From: Ophiobolus disseminans
Lineage: Eukaryota > Ascomycota > Dothideomycetes > Pleosporales > Phaeosphaeriaceae
Assembly (NCBI GenBank): GCA_010093685.1
Contig: MU006219.1
Coordinates: 205,531 to 269,530 of the forward strand
Direction of reading: 5' to 3'
Length of the DNA: 64,000 nt
The notes under the pieces are model-generated. The model saw only the letters and a list, made by a program, of their open reading frames with translations, was not told the DNA's origin and searched no databases. Positions 33,601 to 46,355 of the stretch are shown here, in pieces (the first letter of the stretch is position 1; every line of letters begins with the position of its first letter). The position numbers and the translations under genes were made by a program.

Positions 33601-35677
33601 CTAGCTGCGTGCCTTAGTCGAAGTGATTTTACATATTATCTTCTTATCTACTATTAAACGCTGCTGATACGCAGGCTTTAATTTACATACGTCTGCGTAA
33701 TCTTCAAACGAGAGAGTTCCGTTTATCTAATCTATTTAGGGATTAGCCTCGCGTAACTATAGAAGTCCTAGAATAACGTCTTTGCTAGCTAAGCTTATAA
33801 TGTCTAAGGAAATCTTCTTCTAGTATTTACTAATATAGCCCGTTGCTAATATCTTGTGCGTAATTAGCGTTTGTCTAGGTATTTGTTTTCTATTCGCGAC
33901 ACGGACAGATACAGGATTCTCCTTAAGCTTAGTAGCGAGGCTAGCTCGTTTTACGGCTTCTAGAGAGATTAGATTTATCGATGATCCTAAGTCCATTAAT
34001 GCCTTTATTAGTCGTCCTTTAACAACTACTTAGAGTTTATTAAGGGGTGCGGAGTTAATGTCGTTGCATAACTCAGTTCTAAAAAAGACTAAAGAGGGAA
34101 CCTATTAAATTGTTTCTTCTCTTAGTACTATATACACTCTGCGCGTATGCAGGTGTACTAGTGGTCGTTACTGCACTAGTTGTTAACGAGGCAGTTTTAG
34201 CTCATTAGTTTTTTTTCTGTTATCCTAGAGAATACGTTAGTAAGACGATTATTCTATAGGTGTATAGCGCAAGCGTAGGTTAGGCAATCGTACGCTATCT
34301 ATCGGCACTACATCTATAGTCTTAGGAACTATCCTAGTGCGGTTTTCTCGCTGTAGTGTACTTTATAGTAGTTAGTAGTACAAGTTGTCTAGCTTAGTTT
34401 ACTGTAATAGGGATGTCGTAGGTTCTAGCTGTACGTTTAGAGTCCGTACTATTTATAGCTTTGCTTTTGTTAGTAATTGTATCGTTTTTCCGCTTCGTCT
34501 ACCTAGTTTTCGTAGTCTAGGGTAGTTATCGTAGCGCGCGCCTTTATTGCGCTGCGTACGGTATCCTCCTAGTAAACATACAGTTCTTGTTTATTAGTTG
34601 CATAAGTCTTAGTGGTCTTCTTGCCCTGCTTCTTCTCCTTTCGTCTAGGAGGCAACGCTTTCTTTTTCTAACCTACAACAGCGTCTTCGCGTTTTAATAT
34701 TAGGCTGTTAGGCGGGGTACTAAATACTTAGTCTGTATTGTCCCTGTAGTACGTTAGTGATGTGTCGCCTATCTGGTAGGCCTATACGTCTACTCGTTTT
34801 CCCAGGTGTAGCGCGGAGCCTTCTTCTCGTTGGGTAAAGATGCCTATATCTTCGAAGTTAATTATTCTGTGTAGTGTTTGCTTGAAGGCCTCGTTAAGGT
34901 CTAGCTTGTAGAAGAGGACGTCGTTATCCTCGCTCTCTATAGCGGGCGAATAGTGTCTTGCTTTCTTATAGTCGCTAGGTTTAACAACTTCCTATTCTTC
35001 GTAATCCTTAGGTCCCTTATATTCGATCATGTTAACCTATCGTATAACTATGTTTTTCTTTGGCTATCGGTAGTTCCTAGATAGATGTCCGGGCTTGCCG
35101 CAGTTGTAACAGAATCGTGTTTCCTTGCTATAGTTAGGCTGTCTCTTGCCTTTGTACCTAGTAGCAGGCTTGCTGTTACGTTTTTTGTTATATTCCGTAT
35201 TATCGACGTGCATTAGCTTAGGCCCGTTGTTCTCGTAGAATCTACAGGGCTTGCCATACATATTGCGTAGTCGTCTATTGTTAGGTTTGTACGTCTAGCG
35301 GGACTAGACTATTTTGCTACTAAAGGCCTAGTTTTCTAGTCGTAGTTCGTATAGCTCATTGTCAATACGGATAGTTTCCTTAATTAAGCTTTCGAGGCTA
35401 GCGATCGTTGCTCTAGTCCTTATTAGCTTAATTCTAACGTTGTCTTTTAGTCATTGCTTAAAGAACTGTTTAAGTGCGACATTATTCTATTCCGTCTAAA
35501 TAGCATACTACTAGAACAGAATAGCGTAATCGCTAACGGACTAGGTCTGTTTTAGGCTCTGTATTTTGCCTTTAGCAACGGCTAGTTTTTTAGCAATACC
35601 GAAGTCCTTGCAGAGTTATTCCTTAAACTCGTTGTAGTTTTTAAAGAGTTTAGTATTGTCAGCGTTAGTAATATTGT
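30621..35677 (-). mobile_element. Gypsy-type chromodomain retrotransposon 2, body (RIP-degraded)
   Basis: On the minus strand, from 35677 downward, reads the latter part of Gag with a CCHC knuckle at about 35070-35110 (CYNCGKPGHLSRNY, last Cys now Tyr). Then come protease and reverse transcriptase with AYLDDILIYSKNK at about 32925-32965. RNase H/HHD follows, then integrase with DILIDFITGLLLSKD (about 31790) and TDGQTKRINRTLKQYL (about 31460). A chromodomain (QWLVKWKGYLESENT at about 30840) marks it as a chromovirus. Stops are mostly TAG at Gln/Trp positions. The N-terminal Gag and 5' LTR are missing at 35677, where a Copia LTR begins. Its 3' LTR is at 51692-52133 in the opposite orientation, explained by the inversion. 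Confidence 0.85.
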
Positions 35678-35874
35678 TGTCAGATTTGATAACGTATTAA
35701 AACCTAATGATAGATAAGATAAATTGATAATAATCTGTTCTATTGTAGTGTTCTCCGGTCAAGTGCGGAGTTTAATTAGGTGTCAGATCTAGTACTAGTG
35801 TGCTAAGGCGCTTGTGCCAGCCCCTCCTGTTTCTTTTAGTGTTAGTAGCCTCACAACACCCTTAATATCTAACA
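35678..35874 (-). repeat. Copia 3' LTR of the minus-strand copy
   Basis: 197 bp with TG...CA ends on the minus strand. It differs from the other two LTRs by several C/T and G/A changes and a short indel region, so it probably derives from a separate Copia insertion. Confidence 0.85.
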
Positions 35875-38800
35875 CACCTCCTTAGCTTAGATGTATTTGC
35901 AAGCTAGTAACCTTAGGTGATGATAAGGTCCTTAAGTTTTGCTTAAAGTTCTTCTAATAGTGCCTTCTTAGTCACCTTGTGTAGTGATACCTTGACCAAT
36001 CCAACTTAATAAAGAAAGTTTGGCCACTTGTTGCCTAGCAACACCTTAGTGAAGCCATCCGCTATCATTTCCGATAATTGAACGTATTCTATAGTAATCT
36101 TTCCACTTACAACCTCCTGTCTTATCTAGTGGTTGTAGATGTCCACATGCCTAAGCTTTGTTTGAAGCTTTAATGTCTCTTTTGTAACTAGTCTAATAGT
36201 TTGCATATTATCGCAATGAATTGTGATTGTGTTAGATAGAAGCTGGATTTAGAGCTCTTTAAGTAGGCGTGATGTGAAGAGAGCTTCCTTAACTACTTAG
36301 GATAGGGCTAGGAGTTCTGGCTTAGTGGTGGATGTGGTGACAGTGTCTTGCTTGCTAGCTCTCTAGGCAATAAGGCTATTAAAGAGCTTAATTGCATAGC
36401 CTTAAGAGCCTTTCCTGTCTTGTGTGTTGTCTGCAAATAATGCATTACTAGCCACTTAAAGGGTGTCTCCTCCTCTAAGCTAAAGTGCTAGCCACCTTGT
36501 GTCTAATAGGTATAGAAGAACGCGGTCTGCGGCATTGTAATGCTCTTAGGAGGGGTTTAAGAGGAAGCGTGCTAAGCGTGAGGTAGCAAAAGCAATGTCT
36601 AGTCTAGTAGTGACTGCAGCAAAGAGTAGTGACCCAATTTTGCGTTAGTATCTGTTGATCTCAGCAGGTGTTGACAGTGAGTTTAAGGGCTTAAGTTCAA
36701 TAGAACTCATAGGTGTATTATGGCGTAGCTTATGCTTGTCTACTAGCCTGTAGATTTTGTCCACATAGGCAGCTTGTGAGAGATAGATAAGTCCTCCTAT
36801 TCTATCTCTAATCATCTCCACTCCCAGGAACTACTAGAGATCTTCTCCTCTAGTCATAGTATACTTGTCCTGTAGGAGTTGGATAGCTTGTTGTGCTTTC
36901 TTGGTCTTGTAGTTAGCATAGGCTAGGATAATGTCATCCACATAAAAGAAGATAATAATGCTGTTCTTAATTATGCAGCAAGGCTCGTAAGGGACGCGTG
37001 TAAAGCTAAGGTCTTTAAGAGTTGTTGTAAACTCCTTCTGCTAGAGCATAGGTAAGAGGCGCAATCTATACAAGGCCTTCTAAACCTTAAGAATAATACC
37101 TATCTTCTAGTATCCTTTAGGCATCCTTATGTAGATTTCCCTGTCTATAGTGGCATAAACAAATGCGTTTGTAATGTTGTATTGCTTAAGTTCCAGGTTG
37201 TGCTTAGCTGCAATTGCTATAAGCATGCGAAATAATCTGCTAGCTAGGGTGGCTGCATAGGTGTCTTAGGAAGAGATCTGTCTCTGTTAGTCTCCTCTGA
37301 CTACAAGGCGCGCCTTGCACTTAGTAAATTAATAATCCTTGTTAAACTTGTAGGTGTATACCCACATGCAGTCCAGGATCTAGTGACCTGTTAGTCTGAT
37401 TAAGGCATAGGATACTTCTCTCTATGATTCTATCTTTTAATAGCTTGCCAAATGGTCGCGTTCTGCTTCTTTAAACAGCTTTCCTATTAGGTGTTCTTTA
37501 AGCTTAGTCTTATAAGTTAGTAGAGGTGGGAGCTAACTGCGGTGTAGCTTAATGCCTGAGGCAAGCAGCCTCTTTACCTTAGCCTTGTCAACCACTTCTC
37601 CTTCATGTTGGCTAACATGTCTAGCCTAAGTTCCTGCTATAAAGGCAGCTGCCTATAGAACAGTCTTAGATAAGCATAACTGCGTCAATCCTGTTGCCTT
37701 GCTTAGGGTCAACAATGTAGCCAGCAATGCAGCAGGTAGTAGTGGTGATAGTGGAGGTGTTGGGTATATGCCCATAATCTTTCTTCCTATAATTTTCCTC
37801 TCTTAGTAATAGCTAGGTGGATTAGTCTCTTCTTAAGCTGTTAAGTCTTCAGTGGTGCTATCTTTAAAGAATAATTCAACCTCTAGATTGGTTGATAGTG
37901 TTAGAAGCTCTATAGTCTTAATATAGGTTGCAATCTCTTCTAGTGTGCTGTGCATAAGGTTGTCTATTAGGTCCTTAGTTTTGCTATTAAATACTAAGTG
38001 CTTATCAAACACAACATTACGTGTGCTGATGACCTTAGCTATAGATAGCATCTAGATGCGATAGATGTTAGATAATCTGTATCCAACTAGGTAGCCAACC
38101 TAAGCCTTTAGGTCTAGGCGTTAGAGGCGTAATTTCCCTCTGTAAGTATTATCAGTCATTGCAAAGGACTTGCATCTATATGCTTTAAGATAAGTGAGGT
38201 TTGGTTTGCGGAGTTTAGTAACAATTCCATTAGAGAAAGCAATCCTAGTAAAGAAGGTCTTATATAGTGTCTTCTAGTTGTTAGTGTAATTTAGCGTTCT
38301 GTTGTAAAGGTAAACTGCTGCTCTAGTGATTTTAGGCCACAGTTCCTAGGAGAGGTTGGCATCCAATCTCATAGCGCGTGCCTTCTCCTTGTTTACACCC
38401 CCTGAGCGTTCAGCACCTCTATTCTAGGCTTAAGTATTAGGAGCTGAAGGCTTAATGATAATCCCTTTAGAGTTGAGCTAGCGCTGAACTTGTGGCTTAA
38501 CAGTGGTAATCTCATTGTCTGCTTCAATGATCTTAATAGTGATGTTGAAATAGATCCTAAAAAAGGTAAAGAAGATCCTGAGTTTGTTAATAATAGAGTT
38601 AGCAGTTCTATTGTCTGTGAAGTACATGTCCTATTAGAGTCTAGAGAACCTGCAGGTGATAAGTATTTAACTCTTCTCCTTAGTAATGCTCTGCTCCTTA
38701 TAGGAGTGGAAGTCAATAGCTAGTCTTTCTCCTAGTCCTAGGTCATTGTTGCGTAGTGTGCGGCGTATTTAGCGCTTAGCTTTAGCTTTGCTACATAAGT

Positions 38801-39051
38801 TGCACTTAACTGTAGTGATGCCTTTGATGCGCACCCCCTTAGCTTGCTAAACAAGGTGCTTAATAGCTGCTAGGCCTAGATAGCCTAAGCGCTTGTGCTA
38901 GGTGATAGCTAAGGATCTTTGTAATGCTCTTAGTGTTCTTAAGTTTGTTGTGTAGAAGGCCAAGTTGATAGTTAAGTGGTGTTCCAACACCTATTGGCTA
39001 TGAAGCTTAGTGAGCCTTCCTAGAATAGATCTATCTAGTCTCCTAAGTGTA

Positions 39052-39319
39052 TGTAAGAGGTTAGACCTCTACTATCCTTAGTGGAGTCACTTCAGTTCAA
39101 TCGGAGTCACTTCGGCTTAACGGAACATCACGGAAGAGCATGGAACGCTCTAGCTATTAAAGAGATTACAAATAATGACATATGCCAATGTATGTAGATA
39201 CTCCCAGAAACTAGCAGTCTGCCTATTTAGACAGCCTGCTCTCCAACTCTAGATAGTCTCCATCGAATTCATCACTGTTCTACCTAGCCTTTCTGCAGTC
39301 TTCTGCCTAGCCCCTTACA
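39052..39319 (+). repeat. 5' LTR of Gypsy 3
   Basis: 268 bp with perfect 5-bp terminal inverted repeats TGTAA/TTACA. The Copia sequence to its left (GTGTA at 39047-39051) would be the target duplication; the partner copy would be in the N gap. Confidence 0.75.
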
Positions 39320-39369
39320 TTTAAATTCGATTAACCACTTAAGTAGCTAGTGTGGCCATCCTCTAGTGC

Positions 39370-39530
39370 TCTACAACGGAATTGCGAGAGCAACACAACG
39401 AAATCATTGGACATCAACGGAATTATTGGACATTAACGGAATTATTGGACACAACGGAATCATTAGACATCAACGGAATTATTGGATATCACTGGAATTA
39501 CTGGAATTACTGAAATTAACTAGACATAAT
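39370..39530 (+). repeat. Minisatellite in the Gypsy 3 leader
   Basis: About seven imperfect copies of a roughly 18-20 bp unit, ACGGAATTATTGGACATCA with variants, lie between the LTR and the gag start codon. The 3' units shorten to TGGAATTAC. There is no coding role. Confidence 0.8.
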
Positions 39531-42500
39531 AGAACACGCTATGGAAGAACCTAAGCAGATAGCTAATAATGCTACTAATGCTCCTCTATCTATAGAGCAA
39601 GCATTCCATGCCTTCATGCAGCAGATAGTGCAAAGCAATGCTATTAACTAGCAAACTTTGCAAGGGCTCTAGAACGTTTTGCAACAAAGCATTAACCCTC
39701 TACAACCTAAGAAGAGAAAAGAGAAGCTGCTACAGCTCTCAGAATTTGATAGTACACGCTCTAAATAGGATAGATAGGAGATTAAAGCTAAGAACAAGAT
39801 CAAGACTAATAGCAAAGTTATTGGATCAGACATAGACTAACTGCGCTACATCTTTGCTAGACTACGCAGCAATGCCTAGAACATGTGCTTAGCCTTTGTT
39901 AGAGCTAAGGAAGAAGAAGAGAATAGCTTAGGCACCTAACTGCTGGAATACTTAGCTAGCACCTACAGCGACCCCAACCGCTAGAGAAAAGCTCTCTCTA
40001 ATGTCTACTTAATCAAGCAGAAGGCACATAAGTCTTTTGCCCGCTTTCTACTACGCTTTGAGACTAAGCTAGCAAATGCTAGAGCATTGTCATTCAATGA
40101 TGCTATCAAGATTTCACTCCTAGAAAACGCTATTAGCTACGCTATGCAGGAGAGACTTATCAGTGTCTTTCTAGTTCCAATTAAGTATAGCGCTTTCACC
40201 TCCCTACTTTAAACTATAGGGTTAAGGCTAGACGCTATTAAGACACTATAGAGACCCTAACCTTACGCTTAACGCTACGTGCAGCAAAACGATAGTATGG
40301 ATTAGGAGCCTACACATGCCCATGCTGCTCAATCCCTAGGAAATTAACGCGCTAAGTGGGTGAGCAAGGATAAGATTTAGAGACGCAGGAACAGCCGCTT
40401 GTGTATACGCTGTGGAGCTTCTGGACATATTATTAGCTCCTGTTAGTATGCTCCTGCACGTCGCCCTTCTCCCACTACTGTTGCAACTACAAAGATTGCA
40501 GAGATGCCACAGCTAGAAGAGGAGGATACTAAGTCGGAAAAAGAGTAGCTCCTGCTTAAAGTCACTAGCAGGAGCACAAGGAGAAGGCTTTAAGGATAAA
40601 GCAAAACTAGCGCTTATTTCAACCCTATATGAAAGCAAAACCAATTACTGTACATATGCTCATCAATCACACTTATTACGCATCTACAATGCTAGATTCT
40701 AGTTGCTTAACATATGCTCTAGTGAGCGCCTAGTTTGCCCAGAAAGCTAAACTCCAGTGCATTAATTTACCTACTCTAAGGACCCTCTAAGGAGTAGAAG
40801 GAACTAGAACTATTAGGGAAGCTTGCCACTTTACATATGATATTAAAGGATATACACGCACAGGATAGGGATACATAATAGAGAACACTTACCTTGGTTT
40901 TGATATCTTGCTTAGACGCTCCTAGTTTAATAGACACAATGTTACTATTGCACTAGCAAAGAAGTCTATCTTTACCTACTTAGAAAGAACCCGTATCCGC
41001 CTCCGCAGCAAGGAAGGAGAGCTTCCTCCTACACTAACAGTCTAGGAGATCTCTGCAGTAGCTATGCAGAGATATATTCAAGCATCTAAGAAAGATAAGT
41101 CCGTTAGTGTATTTGCTGCCTCTATAGCAGATATCTAGAAGGCTTTAGCTCCTAAAGCACAATTGAGCTTAGAGCAGATCAAAGACCTCCTACTACTAAG
41201 CTACCGCCACTAGCTGCTAGTCTTTGATCCAAACTAAGCTGCTAAGCTCCCTCTACACCGCCCTAGAGTAGACTACTGTATTAAGCTTATTAAAGAAGAT
41301 AGGAAGAGTCCGCAAATACTATAGGGCCCTCTCTACAATATGTCTAGAGATAAGTTACTAGTGCTCTGCAAAGAACTTACATCACTACTAGACAAGGGAT
41401 TTATTAGAGTTAGCAGCTCTCCTGCTGCAGCCCTAGTTCTCTTTGCAAAGAAACTAAGAGGAGGCCTACGCATATGCATTGATTACCGCGCTCTTAATAC
41501 TATTACTAAGAAGAACAGATACCCTCTACCTCTTATCTATAAGACATTAAACAACATCTGCAAGGCTAAGTAGTATACTAAACTAGATGTTATTGCAGCC
41601 TTTCACAAGATACGCATTTAAGAAGAAGATAAATAGCTTACCGCTTTCTGGACCCGCTTTGGACTCTATAAATAGCTTGTCACTCCTTTTAGCATAGTTA
41701 GCTCTCCTAGCACCTTTTAGCGCTACATTAACTGGGTTTTACGTTGCTTCCTAGATGACTTTGTATCTGCTTACCTAGACGATGTTCTAATATACACTAA
41801 TAGCTCACTTTAAGAACACCGCATCTATGTTAACAAAGTCCTAGACGCTCTTAAAGATGCTAGCCTTTAACTAGACATTAATAAATGCGAATTTGAGGTC
41901 AAGACTACTAAGTATCTAGGTTTTATTATTGATGCAGAAAATAGACTGTGCATGGACCCTAAGAAGATTAAAGCTATCACTAACTAGAAAGCCCCTACAT
42001 TAGTGAAAGGAGTCCGCAGTTTCCTAGGATTTGCTAACTTCTACTAGCGCTTCATTTAGGACTTTGCCAACATTGCAGCACCTCTTACCTAGCTTACTAG
42101 GGACGTTAGCTAGCGCTGGACACAGCAAGAGCAAGAAGCCTTTAACAAGCTCAAGGCTGTCTTTGTTAGCAAGCCTATCCTAGCGCATTTCTATCTAGAC
42201 CAGAAAACAGTAGTTAAAACAGACTCATCTAGCTATGCTATAGGTAGCATCCTCTCTTAGTATAATGACAAGGGAATACTTAGACCCTGCGCCTACTTTT
42301 CACGCAAGAACAACCCCTATAAATGCAACTATAAAATCCATAACAAGGAAATGCTAGCTATTATACGCTGCCTAGAAGAATAGGATTCTAAACTCTAGAC
42401 TGTAGAGAAGTTTACTGTCCTCACTAACTACAAGAACCTAGAGTACTTTACTAAACCTAGGATGCTTAATAAAAGGCAGATTAGATAGTCTATTCTCTTA

Positions 42501-43887
42501 GGACGCTACAACATTACGCTGCAATACCGGCCTAGGAAGCTAAATAAGAGAGCAGATGCTCTTTTAAGAAGAGAACAAGACCTGCCTGCAGATGCAGAAG
42601 ATGCACGCCTTAAGCACTGGTATCAACAGCTTCTTAAGCCTACCACTGCTAAAGAAGAGATAGAGGACTCTACAGATGCTGTTATTTCCTTCACTAGCAT
42701 AATTCTGCTAACTTATGCCTTTCTTGCCTAGATTAAACCTATAGAGCCTGCTGCCCTAGAGCAACTCTAGAAACAAGGTGTAAAGGAAGATCAGACCTAT
42801 TGCACAGCACGCTAGTCTGTCCTAGATAGAGAACGACGCTTTCTAGTACACCTAGGACTAAAGGCCTTAATAGCAGAATGCCATGTTGAAGGCAACACGC
42901 TTCTGCACTACCGCAACTAGAAATAGGTTCCTGCTCTTAAACTACTGCGCACAAGACTTATCTATGAAACTTATGCTTTACTAGCTACTAGTTACCTAGA
43001 AAGGGAAGGGACATACAAGATCCTAGCAAGAGACTACTGCTAGCCTAGCATGTCTAATAATATACGCCGTTTTGTTAGGAACTGCGACACCTGTGGACGT
43101 GTTAAACCATAGCGAGATAGGCTGCAAGGGTTTCTAAAACCACTCCCCCTTCCTAAGAGGATCTAGAAAGAAATCTCTAGAAAGCAATAGTTGCACAACA
43201 CTTCTTGTGGTTACAGACTAGCTTAGCAAAGATATAGTTCTTATTCCCTTAAAAGACACCATAGCAGAAACACTTGCTGCTAACTTCCTACGCTATGTAG
43301 TTGCCTATTATTAGCTGCTAGATGCTATTGTGTTAGACCGTGGTACCCAATTCACTAGCTATTTCTAGGCCATCCTAACAAAGATAATAAATATTACCCG
43401 CTAGTTATCTACAGCATGGCATCCGCAGACTGATAGGTCTACTAAGCGCATGAACAGCACTATTAAAGCCTATCTACGTGCTTACATTAACTAGGCACAA
43501 ACTAATTAGGTAGACCTCCTTCTAATAGCCTTAATTGCTATTAAGGGGCGTGAAGCAAGGTTAACAAGAGTCTCCCTCTTCTTCCTACAACATAGCTATA
43601 ATGTTAACCCTGTCTAACTAAACATCTTTTAAGGACTAGATCTAGAAGAACTAGAAACACGTGTGCTGCCTAATTATGTTAAGGCTAAGGCTATTGTTGA
43701 AAAGCTCAAGCAAGCCTTTAATATAGCGCAGACTACAATAGCTGAGGCTTAACAAGAATAGAAGTATTAGGCAAACTAGAAAAGACATAAGCAGCCTAAC
43801 CTTAGAGTTAATAACAAGGTCTAGCTTTCTTACCAGAAACAGCTCTCTAATAGCCGCCTAAACCGGAAACTAGACTAGAAGAATGCT

Positions 43888-44615
43888 NNNNNNNNNNNNN
43901 NNNNNNNNNNNNNNNNNNNNNNNNNNNNNNNNNNNNNNNNNNNNNNNNNNNNNNNNNNNNNNNNNNNNNNNNNNNNNNNNNNNNNNNNNNNNNNNNNNNN
44001 NNNNNNNNNNNNNNNNNNNNNNNNNNNNNNNNNNNNNNNNNNNNNNNNNNNNNNNNNNNNNNNNNNNNNNNNNNNNNNNNNNNNNNNNNNNNNNNNNNNN
44101 NNNNNNNNNNNNNNNNNNNNNNNNNNNNNNNNNNNNNNNNNNNNNNNNNNNNNNNNNNNNNNNNNNNNNNNNNNNNNNNNNNNNNNNNNNNNNNNNNNNN
44201 NNNNNNNNNNNNNNNNNNNNNNNNNNNNNNNNNNNNNNNNNNNNNNNNNNNNNNNNNNNNNNNNNNNNNNNNNNNNNNNNNNNNNNNNNNNNNNNNNNNN
44301 NNNNNNNNNNNNNNNNNNNNNNNNNNNNNNNNNNNNNNNNNNNNNNNNNNNNNNNNNNNNNNNNNNNNNNNNNNNNNNNNNNNNNNNNNNNNNNNNNNNN
44401 NNNNNNNNNNNNNNNNNNNNNNNNNNNNNNNNNNNNNNNNNNNNNNNNNNNNNNNNNNNNNNNNNNNNNNNNNNNNNNNNNNNNNNNNNNNNNNNNNNNN
44501 NNNNNNNNNNNNNNNNNNNNNNNNNNNNNNNNNNNNNNNNNNNNNNNNNNNNNNNNNNNNNNNNNNNNNNNNNNNNNNNNNNNNNNNNNNNNNNNNNNNN
44601 NNNNNNNNNNNNNNN
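43888..44615. other. Assembly gap (728 N)
   Basis: Unknown bases. The flanks show that the missing part holds the end of Gypsy 3 (integrase C-terminus and 3' LTR) and a little over 100 bp of the Copia element, equivalent to about 25850-25980 of the plus copy. The true length of the gap is likely different from 728. An open frame across it is an artefact. Confidence 0.95.
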
Positions 44616-46156
44616 GTTAGGAATAGGTCTAGTGAACTATACCCTGTAATCTAGAGTTAAGAGTTGCCTGCCTATATAAAGTCGCTAGGTGTACATAGTC
44701 TGTTATTATATGTGCGCTCTAGGTTGTTAGTGATGTAGCAGGTTAAGCCTAAGTCTAGAATAAAGGAGTGTTTCAAAGGGTAACCTTGATTGCTACTAAC
44801 TTAGAATAAGGCCTTAGTAATTGCGGTGATTTGCCGACCTTCTAGTCATTGTTGATTGTCATCCGAGACATCCTAGATAATTAGTGTCTAGGAATCTAAT
44901 CTCTTGATGTATAGAGTTTGAGACTTTAATCTGCTCTTGCTTCTTAATGCTTCTTAAAGGACAGTGTCGTGCTTACGCTTGTATTCTACAAGAGTGCGCA
45001 TAGTAGAGTTTAGCTTCTACTATTTAGGTGCTTGGTTATTATTAATATACTAGCAATCCTTGATGTCATGGACTTGGTCACATGCTAGGCACTTCTTACC
45101 TAAAGATGCCTTGTTACTAGCAGGTCTTTTGCTGGACTAAGAGGAGGATTAATTGCTCTTTCTCTTTCTACTAGGGTTTCTTTCCCTGTGTTTAGATAGC
45201 GCGCTGTTTTCCATATCTTTAGAAGCGTTCTTCTAGCTATCCTATGTGGTTGCACCACTATCAGCGAGAAATAAGGAGTTATTAGCTACAGCAATAAATG
45301 CCTGCTTTTTATTCACTAGTTTCAGCGGATAATTTAGGCTTATATATTCCTAGAAGCGTTTCATTATCTCCTTTCTTGTCATAAGAGGATTGAACCTTCT
45401 AGTATCTTAGAAGTTTGCAGCCTATATAGGTGCTGCCTTGTTTACAGCCTGCAGGAAGTCTTTAGTAATATTGTTAATATCATGTACCTCAGACACTCTA
45501 TGCACTATTGCATCTAATAATGCTTTATTATATTCCACTAGCTATGTATCCCAATTGTGTGTATTGCGCATAGGCTTAAGGGCGGTATAGTAGCGTTCGC
45601 GTGTGCGTTCCTTTTCAAGGCGATCATTAACCCTAGCAGTGAGCTTAAGGTTAGTAAGCTACTAGCGTAATAACTGTTCTAGTAGGCAGCATGTGCGTTA
45701 GAGATAGAGCGCAACTGTTGATTGGATTAGCTAGGTGACATACTGAATACTCTTCTGTTAAGTATTATATTAGTGGAGATTAAGCTTGTATCTCTTAGTA
45801 AGGGTCTTGTAGTAGTCTATATCCTCCTTGTAGGCTTTCTAGCCTTGGATTAATAGCATAGATAGGCGTGTTGCCTTCTCGATTCCAGCTGCAGCACTGT
45901 ACTAGGATAGTTTAGGCAGGTCTAGCATGACTGGCTTAATTAGGAATAGGACTAGTCCTTCTTCCTTTACATTGTCCTAGATGTTGTAGGCAGCGCAGCG
46001 CGCTTTGACTTAAGTAAGCTAGGTAGTCTAGTTATACTAGTTGCTAAGGATCACAGTTGCATCGCGTTAGTTAATAAGCGATATAGTGTAGTTGTTGAAT
46101 AGCTTTTGTTAGGTAGCCTTAGTAGTAGCTTTGGTAAAGGCAGTGAGACTCTTAAA

Positions 46157-46355
46157 TGTTAGATTTGATGAAGTATTAAAACCTAATAATAGATAAGATG
46201 AATTAATGATGATATGTGTTCTATCCTAGTGTTCTCCGGTTAAGTGCGGAGTTTAACTAGGTATTAGATCTAGTACTAGTGTGCTAAGGCGCTTGTGCCA
46301 GCCCCTCCTGTTTCTTTTAGTGTTGGTAGCCTCACAGCACCCCTGATATCTAACA
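46157..46355 (-). repeat. Copia 5' LTR of the minus-strand copy
   Basis: 199 bp, TG...CA ends. Its outer flank on the minus strand is GAAGG, directly joined to hAT transposase coding sequence. It differs from the LTR at 29160-29358 by about eight C/T or G/A changes and no indel, consistent with the two being the original LTR pair. Confidence 0.88.

Larger units (their letters stand above)
39052..43887 (+). mobile_element. Gypsy-type retrotransposon 3, nested in Copia, right end in gap
   Basis: Begins with an LTR (39052-39319, TGTAA...TTACA) inserted in the minus-strand Copia. A minisatellite follows. Gag starts at the ATG at 39541 (MEEPKQIANNATNAP), with a CCHC knuckle CIRCGASGHIISSC at about 40400. 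Pol follows with protease-like sequence, reverse transcriptase (RICIDYRALNTITKKNRYPL at about 41470 and AYLDDVLIYT at about 41770), RNase H (TDSSSYAIGSIL at about 42220), the H2C2 finger and the DDE integrase (about 43210-43500). Sequence stops at the N gap. Many Gln/Trp codons are TAG, though several segments remain open (for example 41340-41573). The 3' LTR must lie within the gap, because Copia sequence resumes at 44616. Confidence 0.85.
35678..46355 (-). mobile_element. Copia-type retrotransposon, minus-strand copy with both LTR positions, interrupted
   Basis: A second Copia copy reading right to left: 5' LTR at 46157-46355, internal sequence 44616-46156, then an insertion of Gypsy 3 plus the N gap (39052-44615), then integrase, reverse transcriptase and RNase H on 35875-39051, and 3' LTR at 35678-35874. 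The part 36180-39049 is essentially identical to 25985-28855 of the plus copy, whereas the outer parts show scattered differences. The left flank (Gypsy 2 Gag) and right flank (hAT) do not share a target duplication. The right flank GAAGG instead pairs with the plus copy's right flank. Confidence 0.88.

Noticed and set aside
43883..44620. 245-residue open frame
   Set aside because: It consists of translated N bases from the assembly gap.
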